Assembly: GCF_004025585.1 (NCBI RefSeq)
Contig: NZ_QTZO01000016.1
Coordinates: 1-60,526, forward strand
Direction of reading: 5' to 3'
Origin: Pseudodesulfovibrio sp. S3
GTDB lineage: Bacteria; Desulfobacterota; Desulfovibrionia; Desulfovibrionales; Desulfovibrionaceae
Length of the DNA: 60,526 nt
A program made the position numbers and the translations under genes. Within the stretch, counting starts at the first letter, position 1, and every line of letters starts with the position of its first letter. The notes under the pieces were generated by a model. It was given only the letters and a program-made list of their open reading frames with translations. It ran no database searches and was not told where the DNA came from. Below are positions 42,453 through 50,788 of the stretch, in pieces.

Positions 42453-42469
42453 GGGCGATTTATTCGCCT
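42453..42469. promoter_or_regulatory. candidate enhancer site for the sigma-54 activator (site 1)
   Basis: On the minus strand AGGCGAATAAATCGCCC, 15 of 17 identical to the perfect palindrome at 43835-43851. Centred about 93 bp above the -24 element, a typical upstream-activator distance. It overlaps the stop codon of the activator gene. Confidence 0.55.
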
Positions 42470-43791
42470 TTTGTCGCGGCGGTCAACAGGCGGCGCAGGG
42501 TGTCCTTGGTGATGCCGAGTTCGCGGCAGGCGGCCATTTTTTTCCCGTTGTTTCTTTCCACGGCCTGACGGGCTGCGCGCCGTTTGATGGCGTCCATGGT
42601 GCCGGACAGGGATTGAACGATCTTGTCGTCCTGCCTGCCGGGGTGGAAGTGTTCCGGCAGGTGTTCCACCTGGATGAAACCGCTGGGGCAGAGGATGAAT
42701 GCGTACTCCAGGATATTTTCCAGTTCGCGGACGTTGCCGGGAAAGTCGTGGCGCATGAGCACATGCAGGGCGTCTTCACTGACGCCCTTTATGGCCTTGC
42801 CCCTGATGGCGTTGAATTCTTCCAGGAAGTGGTCGATGAGCAGGGGCAGATCCTCCTGGCGCTGACTGAGGGGGGGCAGGGTCAGGGTGACCACGTTCAG
42901 GCGGTAGTAGAGGTCCTGGCGGAAGGAGCCTTCGGCCACGGCCTGTTCGAGGTTCTTGTTGGTGGCCGCCACCACGCGGACGTCCGCCTTGACCGGGGTG
43001 ACCCCTCCAAGGGGTTCGAAGGTCTTGTCCTGGAGGAAGCGGAGCAGTTTTACCTGGAGGTTGGACGGGATGTCGCCGATCTCGTCCAGGAAGACCGTGC
43101 CTCCGTCGGCCAGTTCGAACCTGCCCGGCTTGTCAGCGCGTGCATCGGTGAAGGCCCCGGCCTTGTAGCCGAAGAGCTCGGATTCCAGCAGGGTGTCGGG
43201 CAAGGCGCCGCAGTTCACCGCCACAAAGGGGCCGTGCTTGCGCGAACTCAGGTTGTGGATGGCCTTGGCAAACAACTCCTTGCCCGTGCCGGACTCGCCG
43301 AGCAGCAGGGTGGTGGCTTCGGAATCACTGATCTGCGGAAGGATGCGGAAGATTTTTTCCAACCCCTGGCTCCGGCCCACGATGTTTTCGAAACGGTAGA
43401 TGTCCCTGGCCTGTTGCCGGGCGGCATGGATTTCGGTCAAATCGCGGAAGGTCTCCACGCCGCCGATGACGTTGCCTTCCTTGTCCTTGAGGGGCGATGC
43501 CGAGATCGAGATGGGCAGGGTGGAGCCGTCGGAGCGAACGATGAAGATGGACTTGTTGACGATCAGTCCCCCTTTCTCGATGCAATTGCCGATGGCGCAC
43601 TGGCCGTCGCACAGGGAGGAGCGGAACACGTCCCAGCACTTGCGGCCGAGGGCCTCCTTGGCGGAGATGCCGGTGATGCGCTGGGCCGCTTCGTTGAAGT
43701 ATGTGACGTTCCACTCCGTATCAACGGTGAACAGCCCGTCGGCGATGGACGCGAACACGTCCTCAAGGGGGAGATTGGCTGGAAAGGGCAT
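42460..43791 (-). CDS. sigma-54-dependent PAS/AAA+/Fis transcriptional activator
   Basis: 443 aa. PAS about 8-125 with a cysteine group (C52, C61, C65, C70). AAA+ domain about 137-365 with Walker A GESGTGKE (165-172), the sigma-54 contact loop GAFTDA (212-217, a variant of GAFTGA) and Walker B TVFLDEIGD. Fis-type helix-turn-helix at the end (AACRELGITKDTLRRLL). It probably activates the nifX-like/mrp operon directly downstream. The PAS cysteines suggest redox or metal sensing; this is inference. Confidence 0.92.
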   Translation of the reverse strand: MPFPANLPLEDVFASIADGLFTVDTEWNVTYFNEAAQRITGISAKEALGRKCWDVFRSSLCDGQCAIGNCIEKGGLIVNKSIFIVRSDGSTLPISISASPLKDKEGNVIGGVETFRDLTEIHAARQQARDIYRFENIVGRSQGLEKIFRILPQISDSEATTLLLGESGTGKELFAKAIHNLSSRKHGPFVAVNCGALPDTLLESELFGYKAGAFTDARADKPGRFELADGGTVFLDEIGDIPSNLQVKLLRFLQDKTFEPLGGVTPVKADVRVVAATNKNLEQAVAEGSFRQDLYYRLNVVTLTLPPLSQRQEDLPLLIDHFLEEFNAIRGKAIKGVSEDALHVLMRHDFPGNVRELENILEYAFILCPSGFIQVEHLPEHFHPGRQDDKIVQSLSGTMDAIKRRAARQAVERNNGKKMAACRELGITKDTLRRLLTAATKGE

Positions 43792-43834
43792 GGGGACACC
43801 CTACAAGCGTCCTTCGGGAATGCCAATAAAAAAG

Positions 43835-43851
43835 GGGCGAATAATTCGCCC
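43835..43851. promoter_or_regulatory. 17-bp palindrome upstream of the activator gene (site 2)
   Basis: GGGCGAATAATTCGCCC is a perfect 8-1-8 palindrome 44 bp above the activator start codon. Its near copy lies above the nifX-like/mrp promoter. Confidence 0.55.
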
Positions 43852-43928
43852 TGTGGTGAATTGGCCCCTTTGCCGACGGCAGAAAGGGCGCTGGAGGACG
43901 TTTGGAGGGGCGGTCAAGGTGTGCAGGC

Positions 43929-43960
43929 CGTCCGGCCCCGGGATGGTCTGGGGCCGGACG
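43929..43960. terminator. strong hairpin below the exported-protein gene
   Basis: CGTCCGGCCCC and GGGGCCGGACG, an 11-bp stem with a 10-nt loop. TTTT follows on the plus strand; on the minus strand, where the genes lie, there is no U-tract. Confidence 0.45.
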
Positions 43961-43985
43961 TTTTCGGTAAATGAATGCAGGGGTG

Positions 43986-44378
43986 TTACTTGTTGATCGA
44001 CAACTTGATCTCAAAGGGGCTGAAGGTGCTGTATGTCACGCAGTCGCCCATTACACCAGGAGTGAATCCATTTTTGGATCGCTTCAGATAGCCGTCGCAA
44101 AGTCCTTTACCGCTGTCGGACAGGATTTGGAAATACCACTCCTGGTCCTCGTCCCAACTCGGTTGCTGGAAGACTTCGATATATTCGTCTGTACCCGCGG
44201 CAACCTTTCTGTTTACCACTGATCCGCTTCCGATTTTGTTCCCCTTAACCTTCAGGATGATCTCGCACATCGCGCTCGTATTGTTGAAAACATATACCTC
44301 TCCTGCGTCTTGGCCAAAGGCCATGGATGCGGACAGGACCAGTACCAGCGTCGCCATTGCAATTATCTGCTTTTTCAT
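43986..44378 (-). CDS. small exported protein, family member 1
   Basis: 130 aa. Signal peptide (IIAMATLVLVLSASMAFG), mature part with four cysteines. Segments VNNTS-like VFNNTSAMCEI, VVNRKVAAGTDEYIEV and EWYFQI align in order with the next upstream gene (VNQSGTELNV, IVNRKASAGATVRI, KWKIKI). Family unknown; probably a beta-sandwich. AAGGAG upstream of ATG. Confidence 0.72.
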   Translation of the reverse strand: MKKQIIAMATLVLVLSASMAFGQDAGEVYVFNNTSAMCEIILKVKGNKIGSGSVVNRKVAAGTDEYIEVFQQPSWDEDQEWYFQILSDSGKGLCDGYLKRSKNGFTPGVMGDCVTYSTFSPFEIKLSINK

Positions 44379-44456
44379 GATGCTCTCCTTGATCTGTTCT
44401 TGCGGGTTCTTTCTTTATTCATCGCCACTGCTGCGACAGGTTTTCTTTTACGGGTT

Positions 44457-44846
44457 TTATTGAATGGTGAAACGATAGCTGCATATCCCCAGTTGGTCGA
44501 TTGATGCCCTGCTTGATTTTTCGGAACTCACCTGGCAGTCGCCTTCATTGGGAAGCACCAGGTATTCGTACTCATCGCCGATCTTGATTTTCCACTTGGC
44601 CATGGCCACGGCTTCCCGGTGCTTGGTCTCGGAATTGGAAATCCGAACGGTAGCCCCTGCGGAAGCCTTCCGGTTGACGATTGCGACCGTTGCCATGTCC
44701 ATGATATATACCGTCACGTTCAGCTCCGTACCGCTCTGGTTGACGATTTCCAAGGCAAGTCCGTCATCGGCACAGGCCGGAACAGCCATAAAAAGCAACA
44801 GGGCGATCACAATGGATGTCGTTGTTCTCATGACAGGGCAATGCAT
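44457..44846 (-). CDS. small exported protein, family member 2
   Basis: 129 aa. Signal peptide (SIVIALLLFMAVPACA). It shares the VNRKxxAG core and overall layout with the 130-aa protein downstream, so this is a diverged tandem pair. AAGGAG lies 8 bp before the ATG at 44846, which fixes the start there and not at an internal ATG. Function unknown. Confidence 0.72.
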   Translation of the reverse strand: MHCPVMRTTTSIVIALLLFMAVPACADDGLALEIVNQSGTELNVTVYIMDMATVAIVNRKASAGATVRISNSETKHREAVAMAKWKIKIGDEYEYLVLPNEGDCQVSSEKSSRASIDQLGICSYRFTIQ

Positions 44847-44913
44847 TCATTTCTCCTTCCTTTACGGGACATCGTTTTCATTCCGGAGGATTCGTGTCCC
44901 TTTTCCCGACTCA

Positions 44914-44942
44914 ATTCCACTGCATTGTCGAATTCAGGTCAA
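44914..44942 (-). promoter_or_regulatory. candidate promoter of the exported-protein pair
   Basis: Minus strand TTGACC, 17 bp, TGGAAT (4 of 6). The rest of 44847-45163 holds no gene I can support. Confidence 0.35.
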
Positions 44943-45163
44943 TCTGATTCCATGTGAATTCATGTGAAACAAGCACATTAGTGAGTAATATCGTGTGGTT
45001 GATTGCCGTGTTGACCAGAAGGGGGGTGCCGAAAGTCGTGCTTCTTTTCTTTCGGGGATCATCAAGGTCGGGTTTGGCAGCCTTGAGGTATTCAGGCTGC
45101 GGGCTGTATTGAGCCTGATGACAGGGGGTCAAGCAACTGGAGCAAGAGACTGAAACCGGACAA

Positions 45164-45200
45164 CACTGAAAAAGCCGCCCAGAGGGCGGCTTTTTCAGTG
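45164..45200. terminator. terminator of hypAB
   Basis: A perfect 17-bp stem (CACTGAAAAAGCCGCCC and its complement) with an AGA loop, giving A and T runs on both strands. It lies 48 bp below the hypB stop. Confidence 0.92.
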
Positions 45201-45248
45201 GATTGTAAGGTGAGGGAGCGTGTTCAGATTCGCTGTTCCGGAGAGGCC

Positions 45249-45908
45249 TTAGAGTTTTTCTGCGCGTCTGGCGCGGAGCCATTTGTACCAGACTTCCATG
45301 TTCTCGCCGGTGCGGGCGGAGATGGGCATGACTTCAATGTCCTTGTTCAGTTTCTTGGCGTGGTTCGTGGCCTTGGTCATGTCAAAGTCCACGTAGGGAA
45401 GCAGGTCCACCTTGTTCAGCAGCATCACGGAAGAAATATGGAACATGAAGGGATATTTTTCGGGTTTGTCGTCGCCTTCGGCCACGGACAGGAGCGTGAC
45501 CTTGTAGTCTTCGCCCACGTTGAATTCGGCCGGACAGACCAGATTGCCCACGTTTTCCACGAACAGGATGTCCAGGCCGTCGGTGTCGATGGATTTGAGT
45601 GCTTCCATGACCATGCCGGAGTCGAGGTGGCAGCCGCCTTCGGTGTTGATCTGCACGGCCTGGGCCCCGGTGGCGGCCACACGCTGGGCATCGTTGTCGG
45701 TCTGCAGGTCGCCTTCGATGACGGCCATCTTGAACTCGTCCTTGAGGTCGGTCAGGGTGCGTTCAAGCAGGGTGGTCTTGCCCGCGCCCGGGGAACTCAT
45801 GAGGTTCAGGCAGAGGATATTCTTGACCCTAAATTTCTTTTGCAGTTCTTCGGCAAGCCGGTCGTTGGCCTCCAGCACATTCCTGACGATGGTAACTTCC
45901 TTCGACAT
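45249..45908 (-). CDS. hypB: hydrogenase nickel-insertion GTPase HypB
   Basis: 219 aa. A SIMIBI GTPase delivering nickel to [NiFe]-hydrogenase. G1 loop SSPGAGKTTLLER, then EGDLQTDNDAQR, NTEGGCHLDSGM, ENVGNLVCPAEF and NKVDLLPY. It lacks the histidine-rich nickel-storage N-terminus found in some HypB proteins, and the CxxC-type N-terminal site of Escherichia coli HypB. It is 16 bp after hypA. The structural hydrogenase genes are not in the window. Confidence 0.95.
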   Translation of the reverse strand: MSKEVTIVRNVLEANDRLAEELQKKFRVKNILCLNLMSSPGAGKTTLLERTLTDLKDEFKMAVIEGDLQTDNDAQRVAATGAQAVQINTEGGCHLDSGMVMEALKSIDTDGLDILFVENVGNLVCPAEFNVGEDYKVTLLSVAEGDDKPEKYPFMFHISSVMLLNKVDLLPYVDFDMTKATNHAKKLNKDIEVMPISARTGENMEVWYKWLRARRAEKL

Positions 45909-45924
45909 GATAACTCCTAAATAT

Positions 45925-46281
45925 TTACTGCTGGTCGTCGACTTCGATGGAATCGATCAACAGTTCCTTTCCTTGCAAGACAGTGTGGCCCAACAGGGCC
46001 TCGCATTTGGGGCAGGGCATGCACCTGTTGTGGTCCGGGTGGAACTCCTCGCCGCATTCGCCGCAAGCCACTTTGACCGGAATCTCGATGATTTGGAGTT
46101 CGGCTCCGTCGAACTCCCCGCCGGGAATAAGCGCTTCCCAGGCGAATTTCAGGGATTCCGTGACCACACCGGCCAACTGACCGTTCTTGAGAGTCACTTT
46201 CTTGAGCTTCTGGCCGTCATATTTGACCATCTCCTCGCGCAGGATGCCGAGAATGGATTCAACGATAGACATTTCATGCAT
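45925..46281 (-). CDS. hypA: hydrogenase nickel-incorporation protein HypA
   Basis: 118 aa. It binds nickel through the N-terminal MHEMS motif (His2) and zinc through two CxxC pairs (CGEC and CPKC). It hands nickel to HypB. Full family length; first gene of the hypAB pair. Confidence 0.95.
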   Translation of the reverse strand: MHEMSIVESILGILREEMVKYDGQKLKKVTLKNGQLAGVVTESLKFAWEALIPGGEFDGAELQIIEIPVKVACGECGEEFHPDHNRCMPCPKCEALLGHTVLQGKELLIDSIEVDDQQ

Positions 46282-46560
46282 GGTTGTGAGCAGTACACCG
46301 ATTTTTATACGGGGGCAAGGGGCGTCGGCCAGGGATAGCGGCCCGTTTCACATTTTTTCGTGAACTGCAGGTGCGTCTCCAGGCCGTGCAGAATCCAAGG
46401 TCACAGAAATGGAGGGCTGAGCCTGATTCCCGCTGTTGCCACGTTGCAACCGCCGATTGTTCACGCGAGGAAGGTGAGGGCAGGCGGTGCTGGGATTCGG
46501 ATAAAAAAAAGGGGGAAATATGTTGACGGGATGGGGGGTGACAATTTACTGCTTTTGAAA

Positions 46561-46706
46561 CTTGTTCTCAGGGCGGGGTGGAAGTCCCCACCGGCGGTGA
46601 TCTGGTCAACCAGAAAGCCCGCGAGCGCTCCTTCATGTGAGGGAGGTCAAGCAGACCCGGTGTGATTCCGGGGCCGACGGTAAGAGTCCGGAAGGAAGAG
46701 AATAAG
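46561..46706 (+). ncRNA. FMN riboswitch (RFN element)
   Basis: The conserved RFN core is recognisable (GGGCGGGGTGGAAGTCCCCA, then CCGGCGGTGAT, AGCCCGCGAGCG, GCAGACCCGGTG, CCGACGGT and AGAGTCCGGA). The closing P1 helix pairs CTTGTTCTC (46561-46569) with GAGAATAAG (46698-46706). It controls ribB downstream. No U-tract terminator follows, so control is probably translational or through a long-range helix. Confidence 0.96.
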
Positions 46707-46787
46707 GCAGTCCCGCATTGGCTGTCGAGCGGTTTGCGCTCACGATGGCTGCTTTTGCGCTGTGCGCTTTCTGCGCACTGACTGCCT
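46705..46787 (+). promoter_or_regulatory. expression platform between riboswitch and ribB
   Basis: AGGCAGTC (46705-46712) can pair with GACTGCCT (46780-46787), and the 5' arm overlaps the last two bases of P1. GTGCGC/GCGCAC (46762-46778) lies inside. This is a plausible alternative fold exclusive with ligand-closed P1. Confidence 0.45.
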
Positions 46788-46830
46788 GTCTATGCGCCCT
46801 GATTCATTCATACTCTTTTCAAGGAGATTC

Positions 46831-47583
46831 ATGATGGATCAGCCAATCCTCAAGCAGTTCGGTGGCCCCATTTCGCGGGTCGAAAAAGCACTTAATTCCC
46901 TACGCAAGGGGCAGGGTGTCCTGGTTACGGACAACGCGGACCGGGAAAACGAAGGTGATCTCATCTTCGCGGCCCAGACCTTGACCAACGAGCAGATGGC
47001 CATGCTCATCCGCGAATGCAGCGGCATCGTCTGCCTCTGTCTGACCGAGGAAAAGATCAGGTCCCTCGGCCTCCCCATGATGGTGGAGAAAAACAACAGC
47101 CAGTACCAAACAGCCTTTACAGTATCCATCGAGGCTGCCGAGGGCGTCACTACCGGCGTATCGGCCAAGGATCGTGTGGCAACGGTCAAGGCGGCCATTG
47201 CCGCTGACGCCAAGTCGTCCGACCTGGCCCGTCCTGGTCATGTCTTCCCGCTCTGCGCCCGTCCCGGCGGCGTGCTTGAGCGCGGCGGCCATACCGAGGC
47301 CACGGTGGATTTGACCCGCCTGGCAGGACTTATGCCGTGCGGCGTGCTCTGCGAGTTGACCAATCCCGACGGCACCATGGCCAAGCTTCACGAGATCGTG
47401 GGTTTTGCCATCAAGAATCAGATGGCCATGTGCACGGTTCAGGACATCGTCGCCTACCGCGAGCATATCGGCGACACCGATGCCGAAATGGTCGTTCCCG
47501 AAGACGTCTCCGCTGTGGTGAAGCCGACCAAGCGCTTCCCCACGGGTGCAGTCGGCGGATCGGTCTACGCATCCGGGCGTTAA
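46831..47583 (+). CDS. ribB: 3,4-dihydroxy-2-butanone 4-phosphate synthase
   Basis: 250 aa. It makes the four-carbon unit of riboflavin from ribulose 5-phosphate. Active-site motifs [15 protein letters not shown] and [20 protein letters not shown]. It is a single-domain RibB, not fused to RibA. AAGGAG at 46821 allows ATG 46831 or the next codon at 46834; the latter has slightly better spacing. Regulated by the FMN riboswitch directly upstream. Confidence 0.95.
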   Translation: MMDQPILKQFGGPISRVEKALNSLRKGQGVLVTDNADRENEGDLIFAAQTLTNEQMAMLIRECSGIVCLCLTEEKIRSLGLPMMVEKNNSQYQTAFTVSIEAAEGVTTGVSAKDRVATVKAAIAADAKSSDLARPGHVFPLCARPGGVLERGGHTEATVDLTRLAGLMPCGVLCELTNPDGTMAKLHEIVGFAIKNQMAMCTVQDIVAYREHIGDTDAEMVVPEDVSAVVKPTKRFPTGAVGGSVYASGR

Positions 47584-47617
47584 CCGACCTTCACGACATC
47601 CATAACCACTCCTCCAC

Positions 47618-47650
47618 AGGCCCCGCCGTTTCGCCCGGCGGGGCCTTTTT
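47618..47650 (+). terminator. rho-independent terminator of ribB
   Basis: AGGCCCCGCCG and CGGCGGGGCCT arms, then TTTTATT. Confidence 0.92.
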
Positions 47651-47796
47651 ATTCAAGAGGGCAGCGCCTCGTGAGAAGGGAATGGTCTCTCCCTTTTTCC
47701 AGCCGCCGGAGGCCTCGCCCGGCAAAATTCATTGACACCCCGCCCTCTTCCGGTGTGAACTGGCCGTCCGAATTTCATTACGATTAGGAGAACCAG

Positions 47797-49458
47797 ATGC
47801 GAAGCAAGAAAATGACTGCCGGATTGGAGAAGGCCCCGCACCGCTCGTTGTTGTATGCGGCCGGAATGTCCAAGGAAGAGATGGACAGGCCGCTGATCGG
47901 CGTATGCAACGCCCAGAACGAGATTATCCCCGGTCATGTCCATCTGGATACCATTGCCGAGGCTGTGAAGGCCGGCATCCGCATGGCGGGCGGCACGCCC
48001 CTGGAATTTCCGGCCATCGGCGTATGCGACGGGCTGGCCATGAACCACGAGGGCATGAGAATGTCCCTGCCCAGCCGTGAGATCATCGCCGACTCGGTGG
48101 AGATCATGGCCACGGCGCACCCCTTTGACGCCATTGTCTGCATTCCCAACTGCGACAAGATCGTGCCCGGTATGCTCATGGCCATACTGCGGCTGAACAT
48201 CCCTGCGGTCATGGTCTCCGGCGGTCCCATGCTGGCCGGGCGCAAGAAGACCGCAGACCTGATCAACGTCTTTGAGGGCGTGGGCAAGGTCAAGGCCGGC
48301 ACCATGACCGAAGAGGAGCTGGAGACATTCGAACAGTCCGCCTGCCCCACCTGCGGGTCCTGTGCGGGCATGTTCACGGCCAACTCCATGAACTGCCTGT
48401 CCGAGTCCATCGGTTTGGCCCTGCCCGGCAACGGGACCATCCCGGCGGTCATGTCCGCCCGTATCCGGCTGGCCAAGAAGGCGGGTATGCAGGTCATGGA
48501 GATGCTTGAGAGAAACATCCGACCGCGCGACATCGTCACGGCCAAGTCCGTGCAGAATGCCGTGACCATGGACATGGCACTCGGCTGTTCCACCAACACC
48601 ACGCTGCATCTGCCCGCCCTGTTCGCAGAGGCCGAGCTGAACCTGTCCCTTGAGATGTTCAACGAGGTCAGCGCCAAGACCCCGAATCTGTGCAAACTTT
48701 CCCCGGCCGGCCCCCATTTCATGGAAGACCTCGAAGAGGCCGGAGGCATTCCCGCCGTCATGTCCGAACTGGTCAAGCGGGACCTGCTCAACCTGGACGT
48801 CATGACCGTCACCGGCAAGACCCTGGGCGAGAATCTGAAGGACCTGAATGCGAAGGTGACCAATTATGAAATCGTCCGGCCCATCGACAATCCGTACTCG
48901 CAAGAGGGCGGCATCGCCATCCTCTACGGCAACATCGCGCCCGAGGGTTGTTGCGTGAAACAGTCTGCCGTGGCCCCGGAAATGATGAAAAATACCGGCA
49001 CGGCCAAGGTCTTCAACAGCGAGGAGGAGGCTGTCGAGGCCATCCTGGGCAACAGGATCAAGCCGGGCGACGTGGTGGTGGTCCTGTACGAAGGCCCCAA
49101 GGGCGGTCCCGGGATGCGCGAGATGCTCACCCCCACTTCGGCCATCTCCGGCATGGGACTGGGCGGGTCCGTGGCCCTGGTCACCGACGGCCGGTTCTCG
49201 GGCGGCACGCGCGGCGCGGCCATCGGCCACATTTCGCCCGAAGCCGCGGCAGGCGGCCCGTGCGGCCTGATCCGGGAAAATGATTTGATCGAGATCGATA
49301 TTCCGGCCCGCAAGATCAATCTGCTGGTGGATGACGCCGAGCTTGAGGAGCGTCGCAAGACCCACAAGCCGGTGGTCAAGGAGATCAAGTCGCCCTTCCT
49401 GCGCCGCTACGCCAAGCTGGTGACCTCTGCCTCTCGCGGGGCCGTGTACGAAAAATAA
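47797..49458 (+). CDS. ilvD: dihydroxy-acid dehydratase
   Basis: 553 aa. The Fe-S enzyme of valine, leucine and isoleucine synthesis. Cluster and active-site motifs [49 protein letters not shown] and [25 protein letters not shown] upstream of the ATG. It stands alone, with its own terminator. Confidence 0.97.
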   Translation: MRSKKMTAGLEKAPHRSLLYAAGMSKEEMDRPLIGVCNAQNEIIPGHVHLDTIAEAVKAGIRMAGGTPLEFPAIGVCDGLAMNHEGMRMSLPSREIIADSVEIMATAHPFDAIVCIPNCDKIVPGMLMAILRLNIPAVMVSGGPMLAGRKKTADLINVFEGVGKVKAGTMTEEELETFEQSACPTCGSCAGMFTANSMNCLSESIGLALPGNGTIPAVMSARIRLAKKAGMQVMEMLERNIRPRDIVTAKSVQNAVTMDMALGCSTNTTLHLPALFAEAELNLSLEMFNEVSAKTPNLCKLSPAGPHFMEDLEEAGGIPAVMSELVKRDLLNLDVMTVTGKTLGENLKDLNAKVTNYEIVRPIDNPYSQEGGIAILYGNIAPEGCCVKQSAVAPEMMKNTGTAKVFNSEEEAVEAILGNRIKPGDVVVVLYEGPKGGPGMREMLTPTSAISGMGLGGSVALVTDGRFSGGTRGAAIGHISPEAAAGGPCGLIRENDLIEIDIPARKINLLVDDAELEERRKTHKPVVKEIKSPFLRRYAKLVTSASRGAVYEK

Positions 49459-49473
49459 TCTTTGATTACGAAT

Positions 49474-49512
49474 GAAAAAGCCGGTCAGGAAAGTCCCTGA
49501 CCGGCTTTTCTC
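49474..49512. terminator. bidirectional terminator after ilvD
   Basis: AAAAGCCGGTCAGG and CCTGACCGGCTTTT arms around a short loop, between convergent genes. Confidence 0.88.
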
Positions 49513-49534
49513 GTTTGCGCTATCGGTCTTCGAT

Positions 49535-50323
49535 TCATGGTCGGCGCATGTCCATGGGCGGCTCAAGGTCCGGGAACCATCGTTTGAAGATGCGCACGAA
49601 TGTACCGTCTTCCTTCATGGCCTTGAACGCCGCCTGCCAGGCCTTGACGGTTTCAGGATCACTGCCCTTGGAGATGGCCAGATAAATATCCATTTCCTTG
49701 ATGGTATAGACCACCTTCAGGTCTTCAGGGCTTACCCCGGACAGTTCGGCCGCTTCGGCCTGATTGATGTTGGTGCCCACGATCAGGTCCACCCGTCCGT
49801 AGACAAGTTTGCGGTAATTGGTCTTGTTGTCGATGCATCTGTCCAGATTGGTGAATCCCTGTTCCATGAGGAACTTGTCTCGCGCGTCGTTGAGGTAGGT
49901 GCCGATGGCCCCGACCTTGCGCGCATCATCCAGGGAATTGATGATGATATCGGAATCCTTTCTGGCCACGAAATTCCATTGCAATCGAAGTACGGGCCCC
50001 ACCCAGTGGAACAGGGGGTCGCGCTCTTGCGTCCGGGTGGTCGAAACCAGAGCGACGTTGGGCGTATGCAGGGCGATTTCGTAGGCCCTGGCCCAGGGCA
50101 GGGTTTCTATTGTCGGCGTGTTCCCTACCCGGCGCATGATTTCCCGTACAACCTCCAGGTTCCGGCCTACAAAGTTGCTGTTCGGGGCCATGGCTGATTG
50201 GGTGTTGAATTCGGTGAGCACCATGAAATCTACGGACAGGGCTTTGCTGCTTGTTCCAAGGTGGAGCAGCAGGGCCAAAATCACCATCAAAAGAGGCTTC
50301 CAAGGGCGTTTAACGGTGTGCAT
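49535..50323 (-). CDS. periplasmic solute-binding-like protein (SBP_bac_3 type)
   Basis: About 262 aa. Signal peptide (PLLMVILALLLHLG..SSKALS), then the bacterial type 3 solute-binding fold (GRNLEVVREIMRRVG, LPWARAYEIALHTPNVALVS, ARKVGAIGTYLND, KEMDIYLAISKGSDPE). It lacks a neighbouring permease, like the orphan periplasmic sensors of this fold. The start is unsure: ATG 50323 or GTG 50341, neither with a clear Shine-Dalgarno. A -24/-12 promoter and a hairpin lie upstream. Confidence 0.8.
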   Translation of the reverse strand: MHTVKRPWKPLLMVILALLLHLGTSSKALSVDFMVLTEFNTQSAMAPNSNFVGRNLEVVREIMRRVGNTPTIETLPWARAYEIALHTPNVALVSTTRTQERDPLFHWVGPVLRLQWNFVARKDSDIIINSLDDARKVGAIGTYLNDARDKFLMEQGFTNLDRCIDNKTNYRKLVYGRVDLIVGTNINQAEAAELSGVSPEDLKVVYTIKEMDIYLAISKGSDPETVKAWQAAFKAMKEDGTFVRIFKRWFPDLEPPMDMRRP

Positions 50324-50401
50324 GATTATCGCTATTAGCACAGGAATGTTGTTGCGGCATTGATTAATTGCGCTTTCGGCATACGGCTTCAGAAACGAGA
50401 A

Positions 50402-50423
50402 AGGCCTCCTTGCGGAGGCCTGT
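50402..50423 (-). other. attenuator-like hairpin in the leader
   Basis: AGGCCTCC and GGAGGCCT with a 4-nt loop, followed on the minus strand by TTTCTCGTTTC. It lies about 30 bp below the predicted sigma-54 start point and about 80 bp above the start codon, so it could end a short RNA or attenuate the gene. Confidence 0.55.
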
Positions 50424-50461
50424 TGTTTTCTCGGTGCAAAAAAGGAAGATGCTTTTCTTTA

Positions 50462-50478
50462 AGCATTTGCCGTGCCAA
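50462..50478 (-). promoter_or_regulatory. sigma-54 (-24/-12) promoter above the solute-binding gene
   Basis: Minus strand TTGGCACG-GCAA-ATGCT, the same -24 and -12 elements as at 42354-42370, with the same spacing. The expected start is near 50451. The remainder of the 50342-50788 gap is AT-rich and has no supported gene. Confidence 0.78.
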
Positions 50479-50788
50479 AGTTTAATAAAAAATAAATAAA
50501 ATAATAAAGTAAGTAATTTTAGACCTTTGTGGTGTTGTTTTGCTGATGCGGAGGCGGGGGTCCTTTGGGAGGAGAAGTACAAGTATTTTAACTACCGCTG
50601 AAAAATAGGTTGCGACGGCCAAAATTTTTTACCGTCCGGGCAGCCTGAATCGGGTGCGGCACTCCGGGATTCCGGGGGCCCTTTTATCCAAAGAATACCC
50701 TGTCGCGTACTGAGATTACACATAATAATGGATTTTATATCATTAAGTTGTATGAAAGTGTCCAGGCTGAAGATAAAAGGAGCGTGCT

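Noticed and set aside
43772..43790. Possible sigma-54 promoter directly above the activator gene (minus strand TTGGCA)
   Set aside because: The -12 GC is absent at the required spacing.
42451..43974. Plus-strand open frame across the sigma-54 activator
   Set aside because: The minus strand carries intact PAS, AAA+ and Fis motifs; the plus frame has none.
46360..46665. 101-codon open frame overlapping the FMN riboswitch
   Set aside because: It runs into the structured aptamer and has no ribosome site; the RNA element explains the conservation.
47653..49566. Open frame antisense to ilvD
   Set aside because: Shadow of a fully conserved enzyme.
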